Positions 6,816 to 14,910 of a DNA stretch of 24,072 nucleotides are shown here, piece after piece. The notes under the pieces are model-generated. The model made no database searches and was not told the origin of the DNA. It saw nothing but the letters and a program-made list of their open reading frames with translations. Position 1 is the first letter of the stretch. Each line of letters opens with the position of its first letter. The stretch lies in assembly GCA_038230975.1 (NCBI GenBank), contig JBBRMF010000054.1:1-24072 (forward strand), read 5' to 3'. Position numbers and translations under genes: made by a program. The stretch is from JANXVV01 sp038230975. GTDB lineage: Bacteria; Planctomycetota; Phycisphaerae; Tepidisphaerales; Tepidisphaeraceae.

Positions 6816-9770
6816 ATGCGTCAGCAACCGTGCCTTCAATCCCGTCTGCCCCGGCCTTCACGATCCGCATTTCGGCGAGCGCGCGGCGTTGCACTCTTTA
6901 CTTGCGCCGCCGGACCAATGTGGGCCTTTGCGACAGATACCGTGTATATCGGGGCCAGCGGACTCTGGAGCGATCCGACCAACTGGTCCACCGGCACAAC
7001 CCCGGCCACCGCCGACGCGGTTCAACTCGTGCAGTCAGGAACGGACTATATCGTCGTCACCTTTGACGCCCAGTCCACCGGTTCAAACTTCGCGTCGATC
7101 ACCACCGACTATACCAGCGCCTCTGGATTGATGATTTTCAATCAGTCCTCCAACGCACTTTCCGTCACCACGGAAATGGTCGGCCTCACCGGCGCGGGGC
7201 AGATGAATCTTTCCGGCGGTATCCACTCCGTCACCGGGGCCGGAAGCAACGGGCTGTTTGTAGGTTTGAATGTTGGAAGCAGTGGCACGGTTGATCTTTC
7301 CGGAGCCACGCTTAATGTGGCCGACTCGGTCTACATCGGTTACAGCGGAAACGGCGTCGTGAACCACACAGCGGGGAAACATCTCATCGGTGGGTATCTG
7401 GTTCTCGGCGGTGAAAGCTCCGGTACGAGTGTTGCAGGGACCGGCACTTATAATTTCGGCGGTGGTAGCCTCACGGCCAACACGGTGTATGTCGGGCTGT
7501 CCGGCACAGGCGCATTCAACCACTTCGGCGGCTCCAGTTTATATGGTGGAATTTCCATTGGATACCTTCCCGGCAGCAATGGGGTTTACGCGCTGTCCGA
7601 TGGATCAGTATTCACGCTCGGCAGCGAAACCTATGGCGACCAGGGAACCGGTGAATTCAATCAGTCCGGCGGATCTCATACGAACTCAGGCCTATACCTT
7701 GGCAATGCAACCAACGGTACGGGGATACTGAACCTGAACGAGGGGACTTTAACCGTCGAAGGCGCTGAGATCGTCGGAAATGCCGGGCAGGGTTCAGTGA
7801 ATCAGATCGGTGGGCTCCATACGACAGAGCTTCTGGCTTTGGGTCTCCAAACAGGTTCGGTTGGCAATGTAAAGCTATCAGGTGGACTACTGTCCATCGC
7901 TGGAAATGAATATATCGGGTACCAGGGCGCAGCCACTTTCATCCAGGACGGCGGGATTCATTTAGTCAATACCTACCTGAGCATGGGCCGTCTTTCCAAT
8001 AGCTCTTCAAGCTATACGCTCAATAATGGCGTGCTCTCCTGCCCGCGCGAAAGCATCGCCTACAAAAGCCAACTGAGTAACATATTCACGCAAAATGGGG
8101 GTATCAATATCGCCAGCGTTTTTCTCGCGATCGGTGAGCAATACGCCTCGCGCGGAACCTACAACATGGTTGACGGGGAGCTACAGGTAGGCGCTCTGTA
8201 TGCCGGATTTCTTGGAAATGGAGATCTGAATCAAACCGGCGGAAATATAACAGCGCAGTCTTTATATGTCGGCACGTTCGGCCTTTCCAATGGAACGGTC
8301 AATCTAAGCGGTGGTGTGCTGACCGTGACGGGTTCTGAAGAAGTGGGTTCAAAGGGAACGGGAACTTTCAACCATACCGGCGGAATGCACAGCGTGTCTG
8401 GAACCATTTCCATCTCTACCTCACCGGGGGGATTGGGAATCTACAACCAGAACGGAGGGACACTCTCCGCCGGGCAAATGCTGAATAACGGCCAGTATAT
8501 TTTGACCGGTGGTGACGCCACTCTCGGTGCATTAACGGGCGCGGGGAGTACCTCGATCGATGGATATGGAACCGCCACTCCGAATCTCTCCGTAGGACGA
8601 TTCGCGCAGACTTCCATTTCAATCGGCCAGGATTCCACGGTCATGGTCACACCGGCAGCGCTGCACGTCACCAATACCGTCAATAACCTCGCCATTACAT
8701 CCAACGGCCTGCTCGATCTTCAGAACCACCACTTGTTGGTGAACAATACCGCCACCCCGTTTGCCAAGGTCAAGCAATACATTGATGCGGCCTATAACAT
8801 CGATACAACTACCGGCTTCGGGGACTACAACGGACGGGGTGGCATCACCAGTTCCGTGGTCAAGGCCAACGTCGATTTTATGGGGGTGGGCTATTACAAC
8901 GGTGCGCTGCAGAATCCAAATAACCCGGACAACGTAGGGCAGATCCTCGGGCCCAACTCAAACTCCGGAACAGGGACGGGCATCCCCTACACACAAATCC
9001 TCGTACGTCCGACTCTGACGGGGGACTTGAATGGGGATGGAGTGGTCAACTCCTACGATGTAAACCTGTTCAATAGCTTCGGTCTGTTCAATCAACCTAC
9101 TAACCTGGGCTACCAGGCGGGTGATCTGAACGGCGACGGTGTGGTAGACTCGAAGGACGTCAATATCTTCAACTCGGCCGGGAACTTCAACAACGGTTCG
9201 TATCTCGCTTTGACCGCAGTTACTAAGGCCACGAAAGCCGCTATGACCCTCACCGGTCACTTGGCTTCGCCAGCGGTGGCGGTCATCAACCCGGACTCCG
9301 GAACGTTGGCCTTTACCTACGACCCGGCCACGGGTGACGTGAAGATCAACCACAACGGCTTCACAGGGTTCGTCGGCAAGCAGACGTTCAATACGACAAA
9401 TCGAGCCCTCAGCTTGATCGATATCCTGTCCACAGGCGGTGCGTTTGCGTTGGATGCAAGCAAGCTTACCGCTGCATCCAAAGCGGCTCTGTCCGGGGTG
9501 ACGATCACCGGCAGCACCGAGATCAATATGACGGCCGTCAATGGCTACCTGCCCGATGGCACTGACTTGGGGAGCATCCTGCCTGCCAACCTGGATCCGG
9601 CTGCACTCGCTAGTGCGCTGACGTTGACGTTTAACTATACCGGCAGTCGTAAGTTGTCGGGTGGTGTGGCCGGGTTGATCGTTCCTGAACCCACGACTCT
9701 GTCGTTGCTGGGATTGGGAGCCATAGGTCTGCTAGCCCGGCGGCGACGGACTCATCGGGCAAGCCATTGA
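6816..9770 (+). CDS. Large secreted beta-repeat protein with dockerin type I and PEP-CTERM anchor
   Basis: This is a 984-residue exported protein. An Arg-rich n-region and a short hydrophobic core (GVALFTCAAGPMWAFA) form the signal peptide. An N-terminal segment reads WSDPTNWSTGTTPATADAV, a start seen in autotransporter-like repeat proteins. About nine imperfect repeats of 40-47 residues follow from roughly 130 to 575, each with a 'G-x-x-N/D-L-S-G-G-x-L' turn and a 'G-x-F-N-Q-x-G-G-x-H ... Y-L/V-G' turn, consistent with a beta-helix or beta-solenoid. Residues 736-742 and 769-775 are both GDLNGDG, the two calcium loops of a type I dockerin, each followed by a helix with D-V-N-x-F-N. A further beta domain precedes VPEP (956-959), a hydrophobic helix and RRRR. 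It is likely surface-exposed and may dock to a cohesin partner; no cohesin is in the window. Confidence 0.85.
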   Translation: MRQQPCLQSRLPRPSRSAFRRARGVALFTCAAGPMWAFATDTVYIGASGLWSDPTNWSTGTTPATADAVQLVQSGTDYIVVTFDAQSTGSNFASITTDYTSASGLMIFNQSSNALSVTTEMVGLTGAGQMNLSGGIHSVTGAGSNGLFVGLNVGSSGTVDLSGATLNVADSVYIGYSGNGVVNHTAGKHLIGGYLVLGGESSGTSVAGTGTYNFGGGSLTANTVYVGLSGTGAFNHFGGSSLYGGISIGYLPGSNGVYALSDGSVFTLGSETYGDQGTGEFNQSGGSHTNSGLYLGNATNGTGILNLNEGTLTVEGAEIVGNAGQGSVNQIGGLHTTELLALGLQTGSVGNVKLSGGLLSIAGNEYIGYQGAATFIQDGGIHLVNTYLSMGRLSNSSSSYTLNNGVLSCPRESIAYKSQLSNIFTQNGGINIASVFLAIGEQYASRGTYNMVDGELQVGALYAGFLGNGDLNQTGGNITAQSLYVGTFGLSNGTVNLSGGVLTVTGSEEVGSKGTGTFNHTGGMHSVSGTISISTSPGGLGIYNQNGGTLSAGQMLNNGQYILTGGDATLGALTGAGSTSIDGYGTATPNLSVGRFAQTSISIGQDSTVMVTPAALHVTNTVNNLAITSNGLLDLQNHHLLVNNTATPFAKVKQYIDAAYNIDTTTGFGDYNGRGGITSSVVKANVDFMGVGYYNGALQNPNNPDNVGQILGPNSNSGTGTGIPYTQILVRPTLTGDLNGDGVVNSYDVNLFNSFGLFNQPTNLGYQAGDLNGDGVVDSKDVNIFNSAGNFNNGSYLALTAVTKATKAAMTLTGHLASPAVAVINPDSGTLAFTYDPATGDVKINHNGFTGFVGKQTFNTTNRALSLIDILSTGGAFALDASKLTAASKAALSGVTITGSTEINMTAVNGYLPDGTDLGSILPANLDPAALASALTLTFNYTGSRKLSGGVAGLIVPEPTTLSLLGLGAIGLLARRRRTHRASH

Positions 9771-9773
9771 GGT

Positions 9774-9840
9774 GTAGGTTGGGTGTGCTCACCCACCGGT
9801 TTACCGTGCAACGTGCGCGAGTACACCCACCCTACAAAAC
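9774..9840. repeat. Palindromic repeat family A, copy 1 (supplies nuoB stop codon)
   Basis: 17-bp inverted arms (9774-9790 and 9819-9835, two mismatches) with the core GGGTGTRCTC / GAGTACACCC. The segment AGTACACCCACCCTACAAAA and the following CT is shared with the copy at 14143-14215. The nuoB stop codon (9832-9834) and its last two codons are inside it. It also sits between the convergent 3' ends of the dockerin gene and nuoB, where a hairpin could protect or end transcripts; no T-run follows. Confidence 0.75.
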
Positions 9841-10395
9841 TCTTCCCCCAACGGTCACTGGCACGGGTTGCGGTGCCGGAACATAGCTGGGTTCCACGGA
9901 CACCTGCAGCGGTCGACGTTTGCCTTTGGGTGGCAAACCATCTTCATCGATGATCCGCTGGATGGCCATGATTCCTTCGATGAGCGTTTCAGGGCGCGGT
10001 GGGCAGCCGGGAACATACACATCGACGGGGAGGAATTGATCAATTCCTTGAATTGTGGCGTAGGCATCAAATACCCCGCCGGTGCTGGCACAGGCCCCCA
10101 TGCTGATGACCCATTTGGGTTCAGTCATTTGCTGGTAGATGTGCTGCAATACGGGCATCATCTTGATGGTGACGCGACCAGCGACGATAAGCAGATCGCT
10201 CTGCCGCGGGCTAAAGCGCATGGCTTCGGCCCCGAAGCGCGCCAGATCATAGCGACTGGAAGCGGTAGCCATCAGCTCAATTCCGCAGCAGGCAGTGGCG
10301 AAAGGCATCGGCCAGAGCGAGCTGCGCCGGGACCAGTTGACCACCTTCTTGAGCTGCGTCGTCAGGAAATTATCCGGCAGTAGCTGTGTGTCCAT
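9832..10395 (-). CDS. nuoB: NADH-quinone oxidoreductase subunit B
   Basis: This 187-residue protein is the subunit of respiratory complex I that holds iron-sulfur cluster N2, at the peripheral arm next to the quinone site. The four ligand cysteines are present: the adjacent pair C36/C37 in FATACCGIEL, C102 in GACAST and C131 in PGCPPRPE. The core WSRRSSLWPMPF and ARFGAEAMRFSPRQSD is canonical. The ATG at 10395 has GGAG 7 nt upstream. A short Pro/Val-rich tail after about residue 160 ends in GGRVL, where the last two codons and TAG come from a dispersed repeat. No other nuo gene flanks it, so here it is a lone gene rather than part of a nuoA-N operon. Confidence 0.95.
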   Translation of the reverse strand: MDTQLLPDNFLTTQLKKVVNWSRRSSLWPMPFATACCGIELMATASSRYDLARFGAEAMRFSPRQSDLLIVAGRVTIKMMPVLQHIYQQMTEPKWVISMGACASTGGVFDAYATIQGIDQFLPVDVYVPGCPPRPETLIEGIMAIQRIIDEDGLPPKGKRRPLQVSVEPSYVPAPQPVPVTVGGRVL

Positions 10396-10438
10396 TTGAT
10401 CACTCCAAGGCTTAAGACATCCCTACGAACATTGTGAA

Positions 10439-10444
10439 ATTATA
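10439..10444 (-). promoter_or_regulatory. Candidate -10 box of nuoB
   Basis: Reading the minus strand, a perfect TATAAT lies about 45 nt before the nuoB ATG. No good -35 box is visible at 16-18 bp, so the promoter is tentative. Confidence 0.3.
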
Positions 10445-10516
10445 GTACGAAGTTTTTGGAAACGCCATGAATACGGATCGGGTCCATAAAAAAGGCGGGG
10501 CTGGGCAGGTAAGGAG

Positions 10517-10563
10517 CCGCAAACGCAGTGAGCGGATTGGGGCCCCGCTCACTGCGTTCGCGG
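10517..10563. repeat. Long intergenic hairpin upstream of nuoB
   Basis: 19-bp arms (10517-10535 and 10545-10563, one mismatch) around a 9-nt loop, with the inner core CGCAGTGAGCGG. It lies between the membrane-protein terminator and nuoB. Reading the minus strand, a run of six T occurs at 10493-10488 behind a GC-rich stretch, so it may be part of a second terminator. It is not the same sequence as the other repeat families. Confidence 0.6.
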
Positions 10564-10595
10564 TTCATGAAAGACTTAGAAGTGGATGCTCCACG

Positions 10596-10626
10596 AGAAA
10601 AGGGCGACGCGGTGGCGTCGCCCTTT
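10596..10626 (-). terminator. Rho-independent terminator after the membrane protein gene
   Basis: A perfect 9-bp stem GGGCGACGC / GCGTCGCCC (10602-10610 and 10615-10623) with a 4-nt loop, followed on the minus strand by TTTTCTC. It starts about 30 nt after the stop of the 655-residue membrane protein. Confidence 0.8.
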
Positions 10627-10653
10627 CATATTCATGTCGATTATTTGTGCGAG

Positions 10654-12621
10654 CTACCCGGCGGTCGCGGGATTCGTGCCGTCTGCAGCAGGGATGACCG
10701 GGGTGGTTGACGCCGTGGGGTTCACCGTCGTGGTGTGACTCGTGGCGGCCGGGATGGGTTCGGCGAACTCATCCTCGGACTGTTCGACGTACACATCATC
10801 CAATTCCGTGGCATCGACCTCGCGGCGCATAAGGTAGTAGATGATCGTGCTGGAAGAGAAGTAATAGCTGATGAGGAAAGCACCGAGAAACGAGATAGTC
10901 AGGAAGACCCATACCGCCACGGAAAACGCAGCAATGCTTTGGCCGACGCTGAGCGAAAGATACGGTATTTCATAGGGCAAGTGCCACATTCCCGAACCGG
11001 GCCAGATCGAATTCCAAACCGGTTGTTCGCCGGAAGTGGTGCTGGCCACCCAGAGCCCGGTGAACTTGTGCGCGAATGCCAGAGTCATATAGACGAACAG
11101 GCGAACGAAGAGAAACGCAAATGCACCGTAGGCGATCGCGACGATCGAATACCAGAGCATTCGCCAGGGGCGGGCATACACATAGCTGAAACTACGGCTG
11201 ATCGCATCGAAGCTATCCGAGCCTTCCACCGCAATCGTGGGATACATCAGGTTTAAACCACCGGCGGTGCCGAGGGCGACCAATGTCATCACAAAGCCGG
11301 CGGCCAGCGCCAGGAAGAAGAAGATGCCGACCAGTATTTCCCCGATGAACGGAATGTAGAGCAGCAAGCCACCGAGTGCGACGACGAATCCGACGACCAG
11401 CACGATGACTAATGGGATGATCGGGGCAAAGACAAAGCTCAGGAACTTACCGCTGGAAAATCGCAGAGCCTGTCGCACGGACAGCTTTTCTTCTCGTGCG
11501 ACGTGCACAGCGGCGATGCGGGCGATGGCTCCGCCGAAGATCGCCCAGACGATGAGGAATAGAATTCCCAGGAGTGAGAAATAGACGCCATGCTGCCCGA
11601 TGGCCCAGCGAGGTGCCACACAGAAGAAGCGGTAGATCGAATCAAACACACCCGATTCGAACTGCACGGCAAATGGGTTGGCCACCGGAGTGGATCCAGT
11701 CAAACCCCCGAACCAGTTGTTATGCAGTACGCCGCGCACCACGTCGTTTACGCGGTCGACTTCGTAGTCCATGAACAGCATCCACAATCCGCTGCCATTT
11801 ACACGGCGGGCGGTGCGCCACTGCGTTTCGGCAGTGTCGTACGCTTCACGAACGGCGGTTTCATAGGCCGATAGCTCTGATTTGCGGTCGGCTTTTTTCG
11901 ACACCTTCAAAGCATCCACTTGCTCGGATTTTAGACTTTTTTCTTTTGCTTCTTGAGCGGTGCCAGCATCTTTGATCGCTTTATCTAAAGCGGTCTTGGC
12001 GTCATCCTTGGCTTTTTGATCCTTGGCCGAATCCATCGCCGCAAAATAGGTGCTGACGGCATCATGCACGACCGGTAACGTGCCATTCTCAGCGGCTTCG
12101 CGCTCGTGCGTGTGACGCTCTTTCAGACGCTTGACGGCTGCATCTCGCTCGCTCTTGAGGCGATCCTTCAGCAGTCCGTCATGGCTTGCACTGTGGGCCG
12201 CTTCATGCGCCTGTTCGATCGTAATGGGCTTACCATCGACTTCGACCTTATGCGCCACGAGCGCTCCGGCGTATTCGGTTTCGATGCGGGCCCGAGCCTC
12301 ATCCCGAAGTTTCCCGAAATTCAAACGGCCGGTAAGTTGCGCCCGTTCTGCTCGCGTAAGTTCCTCGCCGGTAGGACCATTGGTGAGCATGCGATTAGCG
12401 CGAACGCTTTCGTACACTTCGATCTCGCCCGTCACGCCTTTACTGGAGACCGGCCACATGCCGTCGAGAACTCGGCCGCCGATATACAGCATGATGATCG
12501 CGACCAAAGCCAGAATGAGTTTGGACGGATGAATGGCGACCCGGAATGACCGGAAAATATGCGTGAATGGAAACGTCTCGCGCCAATTGACGCCGCGGAT
12601 GACGTGCGTATCGTCGGGCAT
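10654..12621 (-). CDS. Multi-pass membrane protein with large charged extramembrane insert
   Basis: This is a 655-residue protein. The first membrane segment is at about 34-53 (LILALVAIIMLYIGG). A soluble Lys/Glu/Ala-rich segment of over 200 residues (roughly 60-290) follows, with strong coiled-coil character (RDAAVKRLKERHTHEREAAE and later Lys/Asp-rich heptads). Five or more hydrophobic segments follow, including GVYFSLLGILFLIVWAIF, PLVIVLVVGFVVALGGLLLY and VAVWVFLTISFLGAFLISYYF, then a Pro/Thr-rich cytoplasmic tail. It is not recognised as a named family; the motif DSFDAISRSFSYVYARPWRM is distinctive. The start is the ATG at 12621 (AAGGAG about 10 nt upstream) rather than a TTG 51 nt earlier. 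It has its own promoter and terminator, so it is probably monocistronic. Confidence 0.8.
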   Translation of the reverse strand: MPDDTHVIRGVNWRETFPFTHIFRSFRVAIHPSKLILALVAIIMLYIGGRVLDGMWPVSSKGVTGEIEVYESVRANRMLTNGPTGEELTRAERAQLTGRLNFGKLRDEARARIETEYAGALVAHKVEVDGKPITIEQAHEAAHSASHDGLLKDRLKSERDAAVKRLKERHTHEREAAENGTLPVVHDAVSTYFAAMDSAKDQKAKDDAKTALDKAIKDAGTAQEAKEKSLKSEQVDALKVSKKADRKSELSAYETAVREAYDTAETQWRTARRVNGSGLWMLFMDYEVDRVNDVVRGVLHNNWFGGLTGSTPVANPFAVQFESGVFDSIYRFFCVAPRWAIGQHGVYFSLLGILFLIVWAIFGGAIARIAAVHVAREEKLSVRQALRFSSGKFLSFVFAPIIPLVIVLVVGFVVALGGLLLYIPFIGEILVGIFFFLALAAGFVMTLVALGTAGGLNLMYPTIAVEGSDSFDAISRSFSYVYARPWRMLWYSIVAIAYGAFAFLFVRLFVYMTLAFAHKFTGLWVASTTSGEQPVWNSIWPGSGMWHLPYEIPYLSLSVGQSIAAFSVAVWVFLTISFLGAFLISYYFSSSTIIYYLMRREVDATELDDVYVEQSEDEFAEPIPAATSHTTTVNPTASTTPVIPAADGTNPATAG

Positions 12622-12808
12622 GGATGAAAGGCTCCTTTCCCTAGTGCTTGTTCGGTGAGTCTCTTGCAACAAACTTGCAATGCTCGGAGGGTGATCTCAG
12701 ATGGATCCCTTGCATCGAACGTCGCCACAACGGGCAGCGCCGATTGTCCTGGCCCATTATTCTTCAGAGGGGCAAACATCACCCGATCCACCGAGAGGGC
12801 CGAAGGGC

Positions 12809-12836
12809 ATTATAACTGGAAAGGCAAATCCTTCAA
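12809..12836 (-). promoter_or_regulatory. Sigma-70-type promoter of the membrane protein gene
   Basis: Reading the minus strand, TTGAAG (-35, 12836-12831), a 16-bp spacer and a perfect TATAAT (-10, 12814-12809). This predicts a 5' untranslated region of roughly 180 nt before the ATG at 12621. It is inferred from consensus only. Confidence 0.45.
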
Positions 12837-12863
12837 ACGCCGTGCGTTGTGGAGTCAGGTGAT

Positions 12864-13958
12864 TTACGATGCGCCGGGCTTTACGGGGGTTCGGGGGATT
12901 GCGGAATTGTTTTTGGGGATCACTTCGTCCCTGATTTCGGTCAGATGAAGTTCTCGCGCGGAAGGATCGAGCCTCACGATAAAGTGGTTGAGAAATGATC
13001 CACCGAGCAGAAGCGGCGCATCGGGGAGGCCTTTGTTGAGCACGACGCAACTGACCTCTTCGAGCGTGAATCGACCGACGCGGACCGTCTTGAGAGACAT
13101 TTCCTTGCCCTCGATGATATTGCCATCCGCCAACCGCATATGCACTGTCGGATCTTTTTCACCGGGAATGATTTTGAGTGTTTCGGCGACTTCGCCCGAG
13201 AGCAGGACGGAGCTGGCGCCCGTGTCGACCCCCATGAGAAAGTGCTCGCCATTGATGAGCACATCAACCATATGAATGCCATTCTGTTCGCGCAGCGGGA
13301 TGGCTTCGGAATCGACCGCAGACTGCCATTTTTTCAGGTCGACGATATCACTCTTCAACTGAGCCGACGGCCCAAGCACCACGTTGGCCGTGACAGCGGA
13401 CGCTTTCAGTTTTGCCAGCGCCGCAGTGATTGCGCGATCATCCGCAAGTTTCTTGTATTGCGCGGTGACGGCATGGGCTTTGGGCGCCAGCGCCGCGACC
13501 GCGTCGATAAATTTGGTCTTGGCAACCATGCTGACCTTCCCCGCCTGTTCCTCCAGGTCCTTTACATTCGCCATCGCTTGTTTGTGGTCGGCCACCAGGC
13601 GATTCATCCGGGTGACGATGCGGTTGTGAATTCCCACATCGGTAATCACCCCTAATTTCGTTTCCAACTCATGCCATTCCTTATCGGCATCCTTCAGAAT
13701 TTTTTTCTTGGTGGTGATTTGCGTTTCGATCACTTTGCGAGATTTGGCTTCCTTATCCGCCTGAACTTTGGTCAGGCGCAATTCCTTGACGCCGGCCACG
13801 ATCGGGGCTTCATCGGATAAAACGTAGACATCGCCTGATTTTTCAAGGCCGGCGTCTTTGAAAGTGTCTGGCGCGGCGATGTCGACCGCATACGCATTGC
13901 TCCACGCGGCCAAAGTGAAAACAGCGACTATGCCTAGAATCAGGTGGCGTGCGGCCAT
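12864..13958 (-). CDS. Secreted retropepsin-like aspartic protease with coiled-coil N-terminus
   Basis: This is a 364-residue protein. The ATG at 13958 has a GGGAGGA site about 8 nt upstream. A signal peptide (HLILGIVAVFTLAAWSNAYA) is probably cleaved near residue 24. Residues about 55-190 are Lys/Asp/Ala-rich and helical, apparently a coiled coil. The protease domain covers about 225-345: MVDVLINGEHFLMGVDTGASSVLLS with catalytic D245 in D-T-G-A-S, a beta-rich middle, and LLLGGSFLNHF at 316-326 as the hydrophobic-hydrophobic-Gly element. This is the single-domain clan AA fold, which works as a dimer. It is probably periplasmic; substrates are unknown. A similar charged helical region occurs in the membrane protein downstream, which could hint at a shared compartment. 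The downstream gene has its own promoter. Confidence 0.85.
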   Translation of the reverse strand: MAARHLILGIVAVFTLAAWSNAYAVDIAAPDTFKDAGLEKSGDVYVLSDEAPIVAGVKELRLTKVQADKEAKSRKVIETQITTKKKILKDADKEWHELETKLGVITDVGIHNRIVTRMNRLVADHKQAMANVKDLEEQAGKVSMVAKTKFIDAVAALAPKAHAVTAQYKKLADDRAITAALAKLKASAVTANVVLGPSAQLKSDIVDLKKWQSAVDSEAIPLREQNGIHMVDVLINGEHFLMGVDTGASSVLLSGEVAETLKIIPGEKDPTVHMRLADGNIIEGKEMSLKTVRVGRFTLEEVSCVVLNKGLPDAPLLLGGSFLNHFIVRLDPSARELHLTEIRDEVIPKNNSAIPRTPVKPGAS

Positions 13959-14142
13959 GTGAGAATCCTCCCGCGAATCCCTGAAATGACATCGGAGAAA
14001 TGCTGCCCAACGCAGCGAAGCGGAGGAATCATACTCAACACGTCGAAGCGAGTACATGAAAATATTTCGAGGAAAACGACCGGGCGCGCCCGATCTTGCG
14101 GGCGAACTCAAAATGTAACTCGAAGATGCAGGGACTATAGAT

Positions 14143-14215
14143 GCAGGGTGGGTGTACTCGCCCACCGAATTGCCGAGAGACAGGGACGGTGGGCAGTACA
14201 CCCACCCTACAAAAC
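14143..14215. repeat. Palindromic repeat family A, copy 2 (supplies yacG stop codon)
   Basis: Outer arms at 14143-14159 and 14194-14210 (two mismatches), plus inner arms GCCCACCG / CGGTGGGC. The right arm with the following AAAACT is identical over about 22 bases to the copy at 9774-9840. The yacG stop codon is at 14207-14209, inside the arm. Confidence 0.75.
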
Positions 14216-14413
14216 TGAAGGATTGTCTGGACTTTCGATGTCAGATTCGCTGGCGTTGTCGTCGGCCACGGTGATCTGATATTTGCCATCGAGCCAGCAG
14301 CCCAAATCGATCAACTTACATCGCTCGCTGCAAAACGGGTATGCCGTCTGCGGTTTTCCCGGCGTGGATTCTTCAACCGGTTTTTTGCAAGTGGGACATT
14401 TCATCGCAATCAT
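14207..14413 (-). CDS. yacG: DNA gyrase inhibitor / zinc-binding protein YacG
   Basis: This 68-residue protein matches the YacG family: a CPTC knuckle near the start (C6, C9), FCSERC (C28, C32) and the diagnostic LIDLGCWLDGKYQI. Four cysteines bind one zinc. In E. coli, YacG binds GyrB and inhibits gyrase; I infer the same class here. The ATG at 14413 is only 4 nt after the stop of the fmdB-like gene, so translational coupling is likely; a second ATG at 14404 is also possible. The C-terminal tail after about residue 48 is acidic and variable. Its last two codons (Val-Leu) and TAG fall in a dispersed palindromic repeat. Confidence 0.85.
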   Translation of the reverse strand: MIAMKCPTCKKPVEESTPGKPQTAYPFCSERCKLIDLGCWLDGKYQITVADDNASESDIESPDNPSVL

Positions 14414-14417
14414 CACG

Positions 14418-14855
14418 CTATTTTTTCGCCGACTTCGATGGCTTTGATTCACTCTTCGCCGCGGATTTGCTCGCGGTCTTGTTTTCAACCGGTTTGGATT
14501 CAGCTTTCTGTTCTGACTTGGATTCTGATTTTGCCTCGGACTTGGTCTCGGGCTTTGTATCCGACTTGGTGCCGGAATCTTTTGCGGCGGCATCCTTGGA
14601 ACCCGCATCGCCCCCACCGCCGCCTTCTTTCCCGGCGGCGCTATCCGCTTTGGCGGCGTTGCTGTATCCCTCGGAGCGGTAGTCGGTGATATAAAACCCG
14701 CTACCCTTGAAGATCATTCCACCGCCAGCGCTGATCAGCCGACGAACTTTGGACTTCCCGCACTCGGGGCATTTCTTGACGGGTGCCGCGGTGATCTGCT
14801 GGAATTTCTCGAAGGCATGACCGCAGGCGTCACATTTGTATTCGTAAGTAGGCAT
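14418..14855 (-). CDS. FmdB family zinc ribbon protein with long low-complexity tail
   Basis: This is a 145-residue protein. Residues 1-60 are a classic FmdB-type zinc ribbon: MPTYEYKCDACGH (C8, C11), then KCPECGKSKVRRLIS (C29, C32), GGGMIFKGSGFYITDYR. This family was first noted beside formamidase genes and is proposed to be regulatory; its biochemical role is not settled. Members are usually 70-110 residues. Here residues about 70-145 are an extended Lys/Ser/Glu/Ala tail with many KSE and KSESK repeats, probably disordered. It lies upstream of yacG (4-nt gap) and downstream of grpE, so it may be transcribed with the chaperone genes, although a hairpin repeat intervenes. Confidence 0.85.
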   Translation of the reverse strand: MPTYEYKCDACGHAFEKFQQITAAPVKKCPECGKSKVRRLISAGGGMIFKGSGFYITDYRSEGYSNAAKADSAAGKEGGGGGDAGSKDAAAKDSGTKSDTKPETKSEAKSESKSEQKAESKPVENKTASKSAAKSESKPSKSAKK

Positions 14856-14910
14856 TTTTGACTAACTTTCCGATGGCGGATTGGTTGGAGAACCAATTTT
14901 GTTCGAGCCT

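Noticed and set aside
13140..13655. 171-codon open frame on the plus strand opposite the aspartic protease
   Set aside because: Antisense to a gene with a signal peptide and a DTG catalytic motif; no protein family pattern.
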